Shown: piece by piece, positions 5,660 to 5,674 of the stretch
Layout of the letters: every line of letters begins with the position of its first letter
Position numbering within the stretch: position 1 is the first letter of the stretch
Position numbers and translations under genes: made by a program
Notes under the pieces: generated by a model
Told to the model about the DNA's origin: nothing
What the model saw: the letters and a program-made list of their open reading frames with translations, nothing else
Database searches by the model: none
Assembly (NCBI GenBank): GCA_029239575.1
Contig: JARBUP010000192.1
Span: 1 to 5,674, forward strand
Reading direction: 5' to 3'
Source: Bacillota bacterium
GTDB lineage: Bacteria; Bacillota; Clostridia; Tissierellales; Sedimentibacteraceae
Length of the DNA stretch: 5,674 nt

Positions 5660-5674
5660 AATATAAACAAAATA

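Noticed and set aside
1..5674. CRISPR array, tRNA, rRNA, insertion sequence or attachment site
   Set aside because: No regularly spaced long direct repeats with unique spacers, no tRNA cloverleaf, no transposase or integrase coding sequence and no target-site duplications were seen.

Overview
The window is very AT-rich, with strong AGGAGG-type ribosome binding sites, TTG start codons and short intergenic spacers. It looks like chromosomal DNA of a low-GC Firmicute, most likely a Clostridium or close relative. This is inferred from composition and gene families; no marker gene is present.

Layout. Positions 1-107 are the 3' end of an unrecognised gene, closed by a clean intrinsic terminator (129-157). 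Positions 164-515, on the minus strand, hold a decayed DUF4397-type gene: its start is missing, part of the interior appears deleted, and two frameshifts fall in short A-runs. Next on the minus strand is a small intact DMT-family (YdcZ/DUF606) membrane protein gene (527-955) with its own promoter. A 588-base non-coding divergent region (956-1543) separates it from a rightward operon. That region contains several inverted repeats, a 7-base-periodic repeat element, a palindrome, a two-part hairpin and the operon promoter.

The operon has three tightly packed genes: an APC-superfamily permease resembling the ethanolamine permease (EAT) family (1544-2941); after 25 bases, a second APC permease of the amino acid/choline/GABA type (2967-4451, TTG start); and, overlapping its stop codon by one base, a soluble HisKA_2-type sensor histidine kinase (4451-5659) of the general kind that includes EutW. 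The window ends 15 bases later, before any response regulator.

Taken together, the operon looks like an amine or amino-acid uptake module that encodes its own cytoplasmic sensor. The attractive idea is that the kinase senses the imported amine and controls a response regulator, perhaps an ANTAR-type antiterminator as in EutVW systems, encoded just downstream. The permease families and kinase motifs are read from the sequence. The substrate, the regulator type and the sensing model are inference.
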